64,000 nucleotides of DNA from Pomphorhynchus laevis (GCA_012934845.2 WNNJ02002111.1:38297-102296); one strand, 5' to 3'. Positions 43,401-55,600 are shown, numbered from the stretch's first letter. Notes: generated from the letters alone by a model not told the origin. Made by a program: numbers and translations.

Positions 43401-43854
43401 CAACACCGCCGTTCGAGTGCTCTTTCGCCTCCGTCGCTTCGACCACACATCCACATATTTTGCCCAACTTTCCTGGCCCACCATCCACATCCGCATCAAA
43501 CTCCGCCTTCTTCTCATTACTTTTCGTCTCATCGCTGTCGGCTCCCCATCGTTCATCAACCTTCATTTCTTAGACGATACTCGCCCCACCTCGCTATCGC
43601 TTCGTTCCTGTCATACCCTCTTACTCCACGTTCCTAATTACTCCAACAACTACGGTCTCCGATCCTTCCTCGTCGCCGCCTCACTTGCCTGGAATCAACT
43701 CCCTCTCGACGTCCGCCGCGCTCCCTCTTTTATCACATTCAAACACCTCCTCCGTTCACACCTTCTCGACGCCTGATTCACAGTTTTGTTTTTGTTGTGG
43801 TCATGTAAGCGTGCGCTGGCACGCATTTGCCACGTTAAAATAAATCTTTTTTTT
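40481..43854 (+). mobile_element. CR1/L2-like LINE, nearly complete
   Basis: The ORF1 C-terminal part (about 40490-40915) contains FPDRAPSEIAQISSARIEKR and GETSLAIRNIDGNFQIV. ORF2 begins near 40930: endonuclease (RLVLLNTRSILNKSDLILNL; VLGDFNIRLDRP; LSDHFLITLDL), RT (YRPISLLPTLSKLLERLILI; ALYSVLISLDLSSAFDIVDH; FCGVPQGSVLGP; QYADDILIYAH) and the C-terminus LLLHVPNYSNNYGLRSF, SLAWNQLPLDVRRAPSF, ending at 43776. The 3' UTR ends TTAAAATAAATC plus a T run. The coding part is split by a few frameshifts. The sense strand is strongly C-rich and G-poor and far more GC-rich than the surrounding DNA. Confidence 0.85.
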
Positions 43855-44654
43855 AATTAGTCTAACCGTTGCAAGGTGCTGGAAAAACTAATATACATAC
43901 GCGTTAGCAGTCATTAAAAACGTTATAGCATGTTAAACAATTGCCAGCATGTATTTAGACCCGGTCGCTCAAGAGTCACTAACCTATTGATTGCCAGAAC
44001 GAGTTGGGCCGCGATTATTTTCGGGCTGGCTTCGATGTAGATTTTCTTTGCTTTGACCTTTCTACAGCATTCGACCGGGTAGTTCATTCAACTATTCTTG
44101 CACAATTAAAATTATGTGGAATAAACGGAAAATTGTGGGGTGGATTGAAGAATTTTTGCGTGGACCGAAAATCGCAGTAAAAATTGGCAATAAACTGCCC
44201 AACAGTAAAGCTCTCAGATGCGGTGTATCTCAGTGTTCCGCAATTAACACTACTGTTTAATATGTATATAAACGACCGTCCGAATTTAACATCTAGTAAC
44301 TGCATTCTCTATGCAGATGACTTGAAGATCTGGAGAAGTTTAGTAACCGCTGAGGACCCTGATCGTTTACAGCAGGATGTAAACCTTATAACTTGCTGGT
44401 GTCAATCTCGTGAACTAATCCTAAATGCCGATAAATATAAACATTTACACATTGACCAGATAAATAATGTATCACCTTACACAATATACACCTACCCTAT
44501 TGAACAAGTACCTCAGATTTCCGATCTAGGCGTAGTGGTTGACAATGATATTGGGATTATTTTCCATGTTCAAATGATCGCAAGTAAATGTAGGCGGATG
44601 CTGGATCTCCTAAGAAGAACATCAGGCGAACTGGATGAACGTAGCTTTGCTTAG
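43855..44654 (+). mobile_element. Older LINE, 3' part after the insertion
   Basis: It resumes SLT.CKVLEKLIYIRVSSH, then FRPGRS, FDLSTAFDRVVHSTILAQLK, the catalytic LYADDLKIWRSL at about 44308 and LILNADKYKHLHI, QISDLGVVVDNDI and HVQMIASKCRRMLDLLRR. This order continues the fragment at 39.5-40.1 kb. Frameshifts are present; the open part is 44184-44654. Confidence 0.7.
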
Positions 44655-45110
44655 ATTACTCTACGTTTTTATTGCCACATATGAATGACATACGCTTCAC
44701 CGGCTACACATCCTTAGTCTCGGACAAAAATCGCAATAAATGAAAGTATTTTAAGTAAGGCTACGCATGTAGTTTATTCACTTTAGTTCATTTCATTTAC
44801 AGACAGGGTTACTAAATTAAACGTTTTTTTTAGTTGAAAGATCTCTTGAGATGGCTTATTTAATGTTCGTGTGGAGATCCTTAACATCTCAAAGTAACCC
44901 GTGCAGCCACCGGTGCCCCATACGATCGAGCTACCGATTACGAGAACAGGCCTACAATTAAACGACACCGAATGCAAAACAAATGAACAACTATAGTACA
45001 CCGGGTTAGCAAGTCATGGAACAGCCTTCCAGATTCAACGATTTTAAGTGCAACAAATCAAATCAGCTAACTGACTCTATGTTGTTTTCCCTTTTCCCGC
45101 CAATTTATAT

Positions 45111-45423
45111 TCAGATTAAAGGAATCCGGAAGACTAAACAGCATAAACTGACTCTATGCTGTTTCGACTTTTGAGTCTCATCACTAGGGGGCTGTTGCAC
45201 AACTGGATTGAAGTGCAGCACCCATAGACAGCTCAATAAGTCCTAGTACACATCCATGTACTAGGAACTGGTACATGTATGTGTACTAGGACTTATTGAG
45301 CTGTCTAGGGGTGCTGCACTTCAATCCAGTTGTGCAACAGCCCCTTACTGATGAGACTTAAAAGTCGAAACAGTATAGAGTCAGTTTATGCTGTTTAGAC
45401 TTACCGACTCCTTAAATCTGAAA
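45111..45423. repeat. Long inverted repeat (~150-bp arms) with hammerhead-like core
   Basis: The left arm (about 45111-45265) and right arm (about 45275-45423) are reverse complements with few mismatches, around a short spacer near GGAACTGGTACATG. No protein is encoded. The outer parts contain TCAGATTAAAGGAATCCGG-like ends. It looks like two head-to-head copies of a short element terminus, or a foldback MITE. It adjoins the array of Penelope-like termini. Confidence 0.85.
45345..45398 (+). ncRNA. Hammerhead-like ribozyme motif in foldback arm
   Basis: CTGATGA (45348-45354), stem II GACT/AGTC (45355-45358, 45363-45366) with loop TAAA, GAAA (45367-45370), and stem III of 8 bp, ACAGTATA/TATGCTGT (45370-45377, 45387-45394), leave a GTT cleavage triplet ending at 45395. 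Stem I is weak (TTA/TAG, 3 bp). The left arm has the related motif on the minus strand, with a less well preserved core. Activity is uncertain because of stem I and because the arms can pair with each other. Confidence 0.55.
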
Positions 45424-45469
45424 ATAACTAAAAATAATAATGCTAAATCAATTTGTAAGTTTGCTAGAA

Positions 45470-46800
45470 ATTATTATTTCATATTGCGAATCAATCAGAT
45501 CAACTAACTGATTCTACGTATTTTATAATATTATTTATTAATTAAAAAAATTACAAATAAGAATAAAATAATTAATAATTAACGATGTTATATAAGATTT
45601 TATAACTTATATCAAGTTAAAATAAAAAATTGAAATTTAAAATAAAAGTGAATGTTTATGAATTGACTAATAAATAACAGACGTTGTATCAGAATAAGAA
45701 TTAGATGTCATCAGGAGGAACTGCTATGCTATCAGGTTTCGGCCCCTAACTCCTCTATCCAACATAGCAGCGGGGTCTACTGACCTTACCAACACCCTTA
45801 CTGACAGCCTTGACCAAAAACCAACTAATCTCAATGCAATTGTAAATTCAGGTAGTCGAGCAAATGACCTACAATTTAAATGAATTTTGATTTCATATTT
45901 ATAATTGTTTTTAGATTTTCTATAATTTATATCAAGTAAAAATAAAAAATTGAAATTTAAAATAAACGTCATTTTTATGAATTGACTAATAAATAACAGA
46001 CGTTGTATCAGAATAAGAATTAGAGGTCATCAGGAGGAACTGCTATGCTATCAGGTTTCGGCCCCTAATTCCTCGACCTAAAATAGCAGCGGGGCCAAAT
46101 ACATGCTAAGGACGTATTCCTTCTGATAAAACTATCTAGTATCCTATTCTAATACAAAGTATATTATTTATCATCCATAAACATTTTCCCCTCATGATTT
46201 TAAATTTATTTTTAATATTATTGTGTTGATTTATATATTTAACTATTTTCTGTTACAAGAAAATAATAAAATAATAAAATAATAAAATAAATAATTGTTA
46301 TAAGATTTTTTATAATTTGAATTAAGTTAAAATAAAAAAATTGAAATTTAAAATAAACGTCATTTTTATGAATTGACTAATAAATAACAGACGTTGTATC
46401 AGAATAAGAATTAGATGTTATCAGGGGGAACTGCTATGCTATCAAATTTCGGCTCAAAATTCCTCGATAATCCATTATTGATATAAAATTATTGGAGCTG
46501 GATCAAAGAAATCAAATCAGCTAAATGAGTCTACGTATTTAATACAATTATAAAATAAACAAAACATAATAATGCTAAATCAAAATTTAATAATTAAATA
46601 ATAAAATTAATAATTGTTTTTAGATTTTCTATAATTTAAATCATGTTAAAATAAACAATTGAAATTTAAAAAGTCATTTTTATGAATTGACTAATAAATA
46701 ACAGACGTTGTATCAGAATAGGGAGTAGAGATCATCATGAGTAATTGCTATTCTATCAGGTTTCGGCCCCTAATTGCTCTACCCAAATATGATTACTTTA
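45470..46800 (-). repeat. Array of Penelope-like element termini
   Basis: At least four partial units in minus orientation share GTTATTTATTAGTCAATTCA, CTTATTCTGATACAACGTC and GCCGAAACCTGATAGCATAG-type blocks. Full pseudoknot motifs are at 45721-45777 and 46040-46096; truncated ones lie near 46430-46460 and 46735-46775. A scrap of the CTGGATCAAAG repeat joins at 46465. No RT coding sequence remains apart from a short C-terminal scrap near 46180. Confidence 0.65.
46040..46096 (-). ncRNA. Candidate pseudoknot RNA, GC-rich version
   Basis: On the minus strand GGCCCC (46096-46091) pairs with GGGGCC (46065-46060), and CTGCTAT (46089-46083) pairs with ATAGCAG (46046-46040). These are the same interlocked helices as at 10621, with C-G pairs replacing T-A pairs. 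Confidence 0.55.
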
Positions 46801-47042
46801 ATATAAGTAATTATTTAATTAATTTAATAATTAAATAATAAAATTAATAATCGTTTTTAGATTTATATAATTATAAAATTAAAAATAAAGATAAATAATT
46901 AAAAATAATAAATAATTATATAACATTTAATACAATTTATACTTATATCAAGTTAAAATTAAAAATTTAAATTTAAAAAGTAAATTGTTTTTTATTGACT
47001 AATAGATAATTATTATTGAATAATTTTATATTTACAGAATAA

Positions 47043-48250
47043 ATCAAATCAGCTAACTGAGTCTACGTATTGAATACAATTATAAAATAAACAAAACATA
47101 ATAATGCTAAATCAAAATTTAATAATTAAATAATAAAATTAATAATCGTTTTTAGATTTTCTATAATTAAAATCAAGTTAAAATAAAAAATTAAAATTTA
47201 AAATAAAAGTTATTTTTATGAATTGACTAATAAATAACAGACGTTGTATTAGTCAAATCAGCTAACTGAGTCTACGTATTTAATATAATTATAAAATAAA
47301 CAAAACATAATAATGCTAAATCAAAATTTAATAATTAAATAATAAAATAAATAATTGTTTTAAGATTTTCTATAATTTAAATCAAGTTAAAATAAAAAAT
47401 TGAAATTTAAAATAAAAGTCATTTTTATGAATTGACTAATAAATAACAGACGTTGTATTAGTCAAATCAGCTAACTGAGTCTACGTATTTAATATAATTA
47501 TAAAATAAACAAAACATAATAATGATAAATCAAAATTTAATAATTAAATAATAAAATTGATAATTGTTTTTAGATTTTCTATAATTTATATCAAGTTAAA
47601 ATAAAAAATTGAAATTTAAATAAAAGTCAATTTTTTTGAATTGACTATTAAATAACACACAATTTCTTGTTTTAGTACCACGAAACCTGAAAGTTATACG
47701 ATCAAAAATATAATTTTAAAGGTTCCCGAAGTTGATTTGCAAGAATATATGTAAAACAAATAAATTCCATTTATTATTTATTTGAAAACCGTTTCATTTT
47801 TTAATTACAAAATTGAAATTTAAAATAAAAGTCAATTTTTATGAATTGACTAATAAATAATACACGATTTCACGTTTCAGTACCACAAATCTGAAAGTTA
47901 TTAGATGAAAAATATAATTTTAAAGGTTCCCGAAGTTGATTTACAAGAATATATGTAAATAAATAATTTCTATTTATTATTTATTTAAAAACCGTTTCAT
48001 TTTTTTAATTAAAAAAATGAAATTTAAAACAAAAGTCAATTTTTATGAATTGACTTATAAATAACACACGATTTCAGATTTCAGAACCACGAAACCTGAA
48101 AGTTATTAGATCAAAAATATAATTTAAAGGTTCCCGAAGTTAATTTACAAGAATATAGTTATTATTTATTTGAAAACCGTTTCATTTGTTTAAAATACAA
48201 AATTGAAATTAAAAATAAAAGTCAATTGTTATGAATTGACTAATAAATAA
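47043..48250 (-). repeat. Tandem repeats, ~209-bp and ~190-bp units
   Basis: AGCTAACTGAGTCTACGTAT recurs at 47051, 47260 and 47469 (period 209). From about 47650 a second unit type with period about 190 takes over (GGTTCCCGAAGTTGATTT..., GAAACCTGAAAGTTAT), three times. Both types share AAAAGTCATTTTTATGAATTGACTAATAAATAA with the Penelope-like termini. It is satellite-like amplification of an element end and noncoding. Confidence 0.75.
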
Positions 48251-48340
48251 TGGACGATATATAAGAATAAGGATTAGAGGTCATCAGAAGGAACTACTAT
48301 GCTATCAGGTTTCGGCCTCTATTCCTCGATGATCAAGACG
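48251..48340 (-). repeat. Penelope-like terminus, last unit
   Basis: Contains AGGTCATCAGAAGGAACTAC and CTATCAGGTTTCGGCCTCTA before unique DNA resumes. The second half of the pseudoknot is missing. Confidence 0.5.
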
Positions 48341-48684
48341 ACGTAAATGTCTATAGTGGCTTATCATTCACTATATCGGTGAACAGTGTTTTACGGCTGG
48401 CAATCTGTAAACTTTGTAAAGCAAGAAAGATTATGCGAGCAAACAATTATGATTTATGAAGTCACATGGCTGTCTTACATATGCAGTGGCTTAAGCGTTC
48501 ATGTACCGGTATAGACATGCGATAAAATTTATGATACCAATTAAGAAATACTTTATATACTAATGATCGTTTTGTGAGCTATTCTTTTCGAGTATTATGA
48601 TTATAAGCCAGTGTTTTTCCGTTATCTGGATCAAAAGATTGTTGAAGTAGCAACAAAACTCGTGTACTATTCGTAGATTTAAAA

Positions 48685-48695
48685 TTACACTACTA
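48685..48695 (+). repeat. 11-bp target-site duplication, left of LINE copy D
   Basis: TTACACTACTA, repeated exactly at 52557-52567 on the other side of LINE copy D. Confidence 0.85.
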
Positions 48696-51600
48696 CAAAA
48701 CCTAGGCGAAAAAATGTGCACGTCGGAGCATTCAAAGGATTTCCTTTGCTGCAAGTCAACAGCGGATTTTTCTGGAAAATCAACTATTTCTCAAGGTGAA
48801 GCAAGTATTCCTTCTGAAAAAGATTATGGAAATGGCAAGGTTAGTGATTTTTGTTTCTCTAAACATGGCGTGGAGGATTGCCTCCCTCCTGTTCCTAAAC
48901 TAGCACATTTATGTGTAATAAAAGCAACAAAACCTATTCAAAAACACGCCTTATTTGGCACGTTCCTTCGAGATTTCGCCATGATTACTAGGAATAGAGT
49001 TTTATTTAACTCTGTTAAAACCCTCGAGAGTACACTCAGGGTCTCCTTTGCTAATGGTGACAAACTCGAGGATTACAGAAAATTCTTTTCCACTAATCTA
49101 TCTACTATTGGTACTGTAACTATTCTGCCGCTAAGATGTACTTTAAAAATTTCTAATTTTCCTTCGTTCAATTCTGACGATTATATTGATCAATTAAAAA
49201 AACTGTTCAAACTTTCTTCAATCAGACTGGTACTGGGTAAAATCGGTGACCCGTTCCCAGTTGCTTTTGCTGAGACGGATCTAGACAACGGGCACATTCT
49301 TGCCGCTACAACACTTAATCCCCTTTTTGGGATTCAATCTGAAATTCTTGCTGATTAGTGAGGACACCCTCACCTGCCCTCATTGCCAAAAATGTCACGG
49401 CTGGGGGCACTGGTCCTCCAACTGCACTAATTCCTCTGTTTGTGGTGTTTGTGGCAAGGGTGAATGCCCGCACCCGGCTAGCAACGACAAATGCCTTGCC
49501 ACACCTTATAGTGTCAACTGTGGGGGAGTGCACCCCGCTTAGTCGAAAAAATGCACCCTGTTTAAAGCCTACAGACAGAGATTTTCTAAGCCGATTACGA
49601 AATCGTACGCTGCTACTGCCGCTCCAGATCGGATGTCAAATAATGACATTATACATCTTCTGGTTAACCAGAAGAAGATGATTATTAGTGAACTACAAGC
49701 TCTTTTTATGCCACTCGTCTCCTCTCTCGTGGGCACGCCAACGGTGGCACCAGTTCCAGCCGATTTGTTGCATACCCCCCGCACTAAGAAGAGGGCAGGT
49801 CTGCTCAGTCCGTTCCTCCTCTCAAGATCGGAAAATTGTTGAAGTCTAAGGCCTCCTCGGGAAATGAAGATACTGCCTTGGGGGGGGTCCGACCCTGGAT
49901 GGTGCTAGTAGCAAGGGGGTAACTCTCTTGCACCTAGCTCTGTCTAGGTTGGCATCCCCCTTCCAACTAATTTAACACAATGGTGAGTAAGCCTGAGCTT
50001 TTTTCACTGAATATTCTTCAGTGGAATTCGAGAGGTGATTCTGCCCTTAGACTTTTATCTGGAAGAGACGCAGATGTTATGGTCCTTCAGGAGACGCTGT
50101 CTATCCGTCTCCCACAGGACATTACTCTATTTATCCCTAAGCACATATATTCCAACTTTACTCCGTACATAACCCCGCATCATTCCTCTTCTTCTCAAGG
50201 ACTATTGACCTTTGTTAAGTGCTCTTTAAGATATTCCCTCTTGCTAAATTACTCTTGTTCAGCCCTGTCTTGTCTAGTAGTGTCACTCGTTAAGAACGGT
50301 AAACGCCTCAGTCTTGCCAACGTTTACATTCGTCCAGGAGAGATTCACAAGAACCGTGACTTTCTGGATGTGATTATTGACGGCGGCTATGACATGGTAC
50401 TAGGTGACTTCAACGACAGAACTGATCGTTGGATTAATGCAGCCCTCCGCAGAGCCAGGAACGGTTATCTTATTCACAAACTACCGTCCTTTCATTGCAC
50501 ATCAACGAATTCACTCCTCGACTTACTATTGCTACATTATAGGTGGTTGTTTAAACCCCTCTGTACGGAACAATCGCGTCAACATCTGTCCACCTCTCAT
50601 GATTTAATTCGTTGGCGGATAGAGGAGGATACGCTGTTTCGTAGAAGATTCCACTTTCGATCCGATCAGAGTGGCTTTCTTCCAGGCAGCCATCCAACGC
50701 TTTCCCCGAATTGGTAATGATAGTTTAACCAAATTTAACTCCTATCTCTCTTCGCAAGCTACCGCGTTTCTTTTGGCAACCTATAAAGGTCAAGTTTTCA
50801 GTCCCACTCCGACAAAACTCGAGGTCCTAGCTAGACTACTTAACCTCCCTTCTCTCTCTTCTTCCGCCAAACAGACTCTCTCGAACGAATACTGGCGCAC
50901 CAGATACTGGTTCCAGCTGAGTTGGGATAGGACGAGTATAGCTCGTCTTAACCTTTCTCAGTCTTCCTTCTGGAAGATATTCAAGAAGAAGTTTGTTTGC
51001 TGGGTGTGGGGTGGATCGGTAGTATAGGCCTTGACAAAGTTTTGGAGGAGTCACTAGCCCTACATAATTATGGAGCCACTCAATCACCGCAACCAATCCC
51101 GCTCTGGGGAGACTTCAGGAGTGAAGACTTATCTGTGCCAGATATTCTTAAGGCCTGGGGGCCTCTAAAAGAACATCCAAATCCGTCGCTCTACTTTCTT
51201 CTCGTGTATGTCAGCTTTTGACAGCCGATCAAAGAAGGGAGGTGCCCGTTACAATGCTATAAGCCACCCCATCCGATGTGGCCGGCATCAACATTAGCAA
51301 TAGAATTTTTATTTCAAAAAAGCATCCGGTCTCTTGTCCTAAAGACCTGCGGCCCATATCGATTCAAAATTCCCTCGTTTCGATCTACGAAAAAGCGCTT
51401 GCTCGTAGAATCCGCAATCATCTAAGTAAGCGAAATTTAATCCCACGTTGTTTCCATGGGTTCGTCAAAAGTCGCTCGGTTTATTCAGCAGTAGGTGAGG
51501 TGCAACGGTTCTGTCGGGAGAATAGCCATTAACTCGTTGTGGCTGTTTTCCTTGATTTTTCCGCTGCATTTGACCGTATCTCCATACCTTTTGTTATCTC

Positions 51601-52556
51601 TTCTCTCAGGTCCATCGAATTGCCTGCAAGAATTGTTAACAGGGTGGAGATACTGCTGTCTGCCAAGCGATTTTACTATGATGATGACCCTATAGCGCGT
51701 CAGTTCTACCCTATTACGGGTTTGCCTCAAGGTTCCCCTCTCTCCTATCTTATATCTTGCTGCCTTCATCAATCTATTCAAAATATTTAAACGTGATCAA
51801 CATCTAGTGGTGTACGCTGATGACATCACAGCCACGTTCTCTGGACGCAGGTGTAAGGACGTAGTCTCTGACATCAGCCGTTTCTTTTCAAGATTAAAAG
51901 ACCAGCTACCCAAGTCCAATCTTATTCTATACTCCGCTAAATCGCAGGTGGTTGTCTTTAATGGCTCCCAGCGACGAAGCAAAAACTTAAGAGACTAACA
52001 CTCTCTGCGCTCTCCTCCTGTTTTGCCTCTGAACCACTCCCTACCTTCACAAGTCGAGTAAAATACCTAGGGTTCACCCTTTCGGTGAACTGGTTGGCGA
52101 AAGCCGTCCTGGATAGACTCAAACGTATCCTAAGGAGAGCTAGTTGGGCTCTGAAACTGGCCCAGCATCTGTCGTTGAATGGGAAAACCCAGGTGCGCCT
52201 TTGGGGGGGCTATCTCGGGATTAGTCTTCTTCTCTAGAGGACATCACCCAGAGCAAAGACTAAGGTTTCTGAAGCTCCTTGTCTCGCGCTTACCCAGCAT
52301 CGTCTGCACCGATTGGATTCTTCGGGGGTGAAAGACCCCGGGTGGTTCAATTGAAAAGCGGCGTGTCGGATTGGTTGGGGGCTCAGATCCCCATGGATGT
52401 GAGGCCTTCATAATGAGAAGAAGTGTTAAGAAGTAAAGAAGAGTATGCTGTTCTCGCTTCAACTTATCTTTTGTTTAATTTTTTTACTTACGCATTTATC
52501 CATGTATATGTATCATGTGTTCCTTATTTGTATTAAGAAAATATTTATTGATTTAT
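48696..52556 (+). mobile_element. Jockey/I-like LINE, copy D, full length with TSD
   Basis: ORF1 (from ATG 48714) has an N-terminal Ser/Lys-rich part, then KHALFGTFLRDFAMITRNRV, an RNA-binding-like segment (TLKISNFPSFNSDDYIDQLK) and zinc knuckles CQKCHGWGHWSSNC, CGVCGKGECPHPASNDKC and CG-GVHPA. ORF2 begins at 49980 with endonuclease LNILQWNSRGDSALRLLSGR and VLGDFNDRTDRWINAALRRA, followed by RT (DLRPISIQNSLVSIYEKALA; AVFLDFSAAFDRISIPFVIS; LVVYADDITATFSG) and the tail RLRFLKLLVSRLPS, ending near 52412, without RNase H. ORF1 is open to 49356 and then frameshifted; ORF2 has several frameshifts. The 3' end is AGAAAATATTTATTGATT, with no poly(A). Confidence 0.88.
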
Positions 52557-52567
52557 TTACACTACTA
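52557..52567 (+). repeat. 11-bp target-site duplication, right of LINE copy D
   Basis: TTACACTACTA, identical to 48685-48695. Confidence 0.85.
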
Positions 52568-52590
52568 TAATGAGATCAATAACGCACTCT

Positions 52591-52601
52591 TGATAAGTGT
52601 A
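52591..52601 (+). repeat. 11-bp target-site duplication, left of LINE copy E
   Basis: TGATAAGTGTA, repeated exactly at 56421-56431. It starts only 23 bp after the right repeat of copy D. Confidence 0.85.
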
Positions 52602-55600
52602 AAAAAATGAGTAAATTTAGCATGTCGGAGCGTTCAAAGAACTCCATAAAAACTAATTTTCCTGCCAATGCAATAAACCAGGTAAGTGGAGATTTAGTTT
52701 CTCTTGAATATATTCCGGAGGGTGAACTCCCCCGGTGCCAAAAATATCCAACCTGGTGATTATAAGACTTTTGGTGCCTATGGAAAGACAGAACATGTTT
52801 AATGTTTTTGTAAGAGGCTTTGTCGATCGATTTTAAAAAGGATATTGTTCAATGCGATTAAATATTATGAATCTGAGATTAAAATCTCATTCTGCACTCC
52901 TGATCTGGCAATGTCGTACGTCGACTACTTTAAAAAAGAGCATTCGGAACAAGGTATTATTGCTTCCAAACCAATCCTGGCAACAATAAAGATAAATAAT
53001 ATGCCCACATTCATTTCAGAAGAAGATATATCAGCCCTAGAAACTGATTACAAAATCTCTAACGTTCGCTTTATAAAAGGAATTAAAGGATTCCCCATTC
53101 CCGTGGCGTTCTGAAATGCCCGGTGGATGAAGCTCTAAAACTGTCGATTTCCACATGCAATCCTTTTATGGGGTATAATTTGAGATTTTCAATAATCGAA
53201 ACCGATTCACTAACGTACCCTCACTGCAACAATTGTGATCAGTGGGGGCATTGGTCCACTGGCTGTTCTTTACCCCATAAGTGCGGCGTGAGTGGTACAA
53301 CTGCTATTCATCCTAAGAAGTGCGAATGTAAGCCATTTTGCGCAAACTGCGGTGGTGAGCACCCCGCATGGTCAAAAAAGTGTAAAATCTTTAAGGCGTA
53401 CCAAAAGAGACACAGGAGTGTGACAGCAAAACCGACTAGCTTCGTGGAAGCTGTCTCGGCTAACAAGAAAGACAACAGGATGCTGGATACGGAAATCCTG
53501 AAACTTATTGAAATGCAGCATCAGGCATCAATGATTCAACTTGAAAAATTGGTCCAAAAATTGGTGGGTCAATTAGCGGAATCTTTCCGTTCTCCTCCTT
53601 CTGGAAAGACCAACAATATTAAGAAGCCACCAAAATCTAAGATACGAAACGGGTCAGCGCTAAACATAGCCGCTCTGATGCTTGCTCGGAAGAATTCGAT
53701 CTGGGCTATGGCTAACGAGGGAAATGAAGATATCGCCCGTGGGCAATCGACTCCATTTGTCGTGACAGGAAGCGGTAAAGGCTACCTTTCCGCCTCTAGT
53801 TGCGACTAGGTGGAGGGCGTCCCACTTCGGTAACACTTACGCAATGGGAAATAATCAAGGGCCTTTTTCACTGAATATCCTTCAGTATAATTCGGGAGGT
53901 GCTTCCGCCCTTAGCCTTTTATCTGGTAGAGATGCAGATGTTATAGTCCTTCAGGAGACGCGGTCTATCCGTATCCCCCAGGATATTACTCGATTTATCC
54001 CTAAGCACATATACACCCACTTTACTCCTTACATAACCCCCTCACTCCTCTTTATATCAAGGTCTTTTAACCCTAGTGAAAAGCTCCTTAAGATCACCCC
54101 TCCTATTAAACTACTCTTGTCCAGCTCTATCTTGTTTAGCTATATCACTTTGTAAGGACGGTAAGCGTATAAGCATAGCCAATGTCTATATTCGGCCAGG
54201 AGAAATTCACAAGAACCGTGACCTCCTGGATCGAATATTAGGGAGCGGTTATGACATGTTACTTGGTGACTTCAACGACAGAACTGGTCGTTGGATTAAT
54301 GCAGCATTCCGCAGAGCAAGGATCGACTATCTTATTCATAAACCACCTTTCCCACCTTTCATTGCTCTACAATAAATTCTCTCCTCGACATATTACTGCT
54401 ACATAACATGTGGTTGTTGAAACCCATTTGCACCGAGCAGTCGCGTCAACAACAGACCACCTCTCATGACCTAATTCGCTGGCGGCTAGAGGACGATACG
54501 TTGCTTAGAAGAAGGTTTCACTTTGACCCTATTAGAGTGGCCTTCTTTCCGGCAGCTATCCAACTCTTCCCCAGGATTGCAACTGAGAGTTTGACCGAAT
54601 TTAATTCCTACCTCTCATCGCAAGCAACCGCGATCCTTTCGACTACCTATAAAGGTCGAATATACAATCCTACTCCAACAAAGCTCAAAGTCCTAGTTAA
54701 AATGTTACACCTTCCCAATCTCTCTGTTTCTGCCAGATAGATCCTCTCGAATGAATATTGGAGCTCTAGATATAGGCTCAGCTGAGCAGGGATAGGGCAA
54801 GTATTGCTCACCTAAACTCTTCTCAGGCTTCCTCCTGGAAGATATTCAAGAAGGAATAGTTTGTCTGCTGGAAGGATATAGCCTTGGTTTGGATTGATAG
54901 CATAGGCCTTGGCAAAGTTTTAAAGGAGTCACTTTCCTTACATAATTATGGAGCCACTCAATCTCCCCAACCAATCCCGCCTTGGTGTGACTTCAGGAGT
55001 AGGGACTTATCTGTTACAGATATCCTTAACTCCTGGGGATCACTCCCGGGCACCTCCAAATCCCACGCGCCACTCATCACTCGTGTCTGTCAGCTTTTGG
55101 CATACAGTCAGAGAAATAAGGTCGCCATCACAATGCTATTAGCTTCCGCGTCCGACATAGCGGACATCAACATCAGCCGTCGAGTTTTTTTACCTAAAAA
55201 GAGATTAATCACTTGTCCAAAAGATCTGTGGCCCATCTCGATTAAAAAGCTATCATATCCATCTACGAGAAAGCGCTTGCGCGTAGAATCCGCATTCATT
55301 TATGTAGGCGTAATTTGATCCCACCGAGTTTTCATGGGTTTGTCAAAGGGCGCTCGGTCTATTCAGCAATTGGTGAAGTGCATCAGTTTTGTCAGGATAA
55401 TAGTCATCAGCTTGCTGTGGCTGTTTTTCTTGATTTTTCAGCTGCATTTGACCGGATCTTTATTCCCTTCGTTATCTCCTCTCTCAGGTCCCTCGGGTTG
55501 CCTGCGAGAATTGTTAACAGGGTGGAGATATTGTTGTACACCAAGCGGTTCTACTATGAAGACGACCCTGATGCGCGTCAGTTCTACCCTATTACGGGTG

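Noticed and set aside
45724-45972. 82-codon minus-strand ORF
   Set aside because: It runs through two repeat copies of the Penelope-like terminus and has no family-like composition.
47043-48250. CRISPR-like regular repeats
   Set aside because: The units are long, AT-rich and contiguous, without short repeats and unique spacers, in a eukaryotic context.
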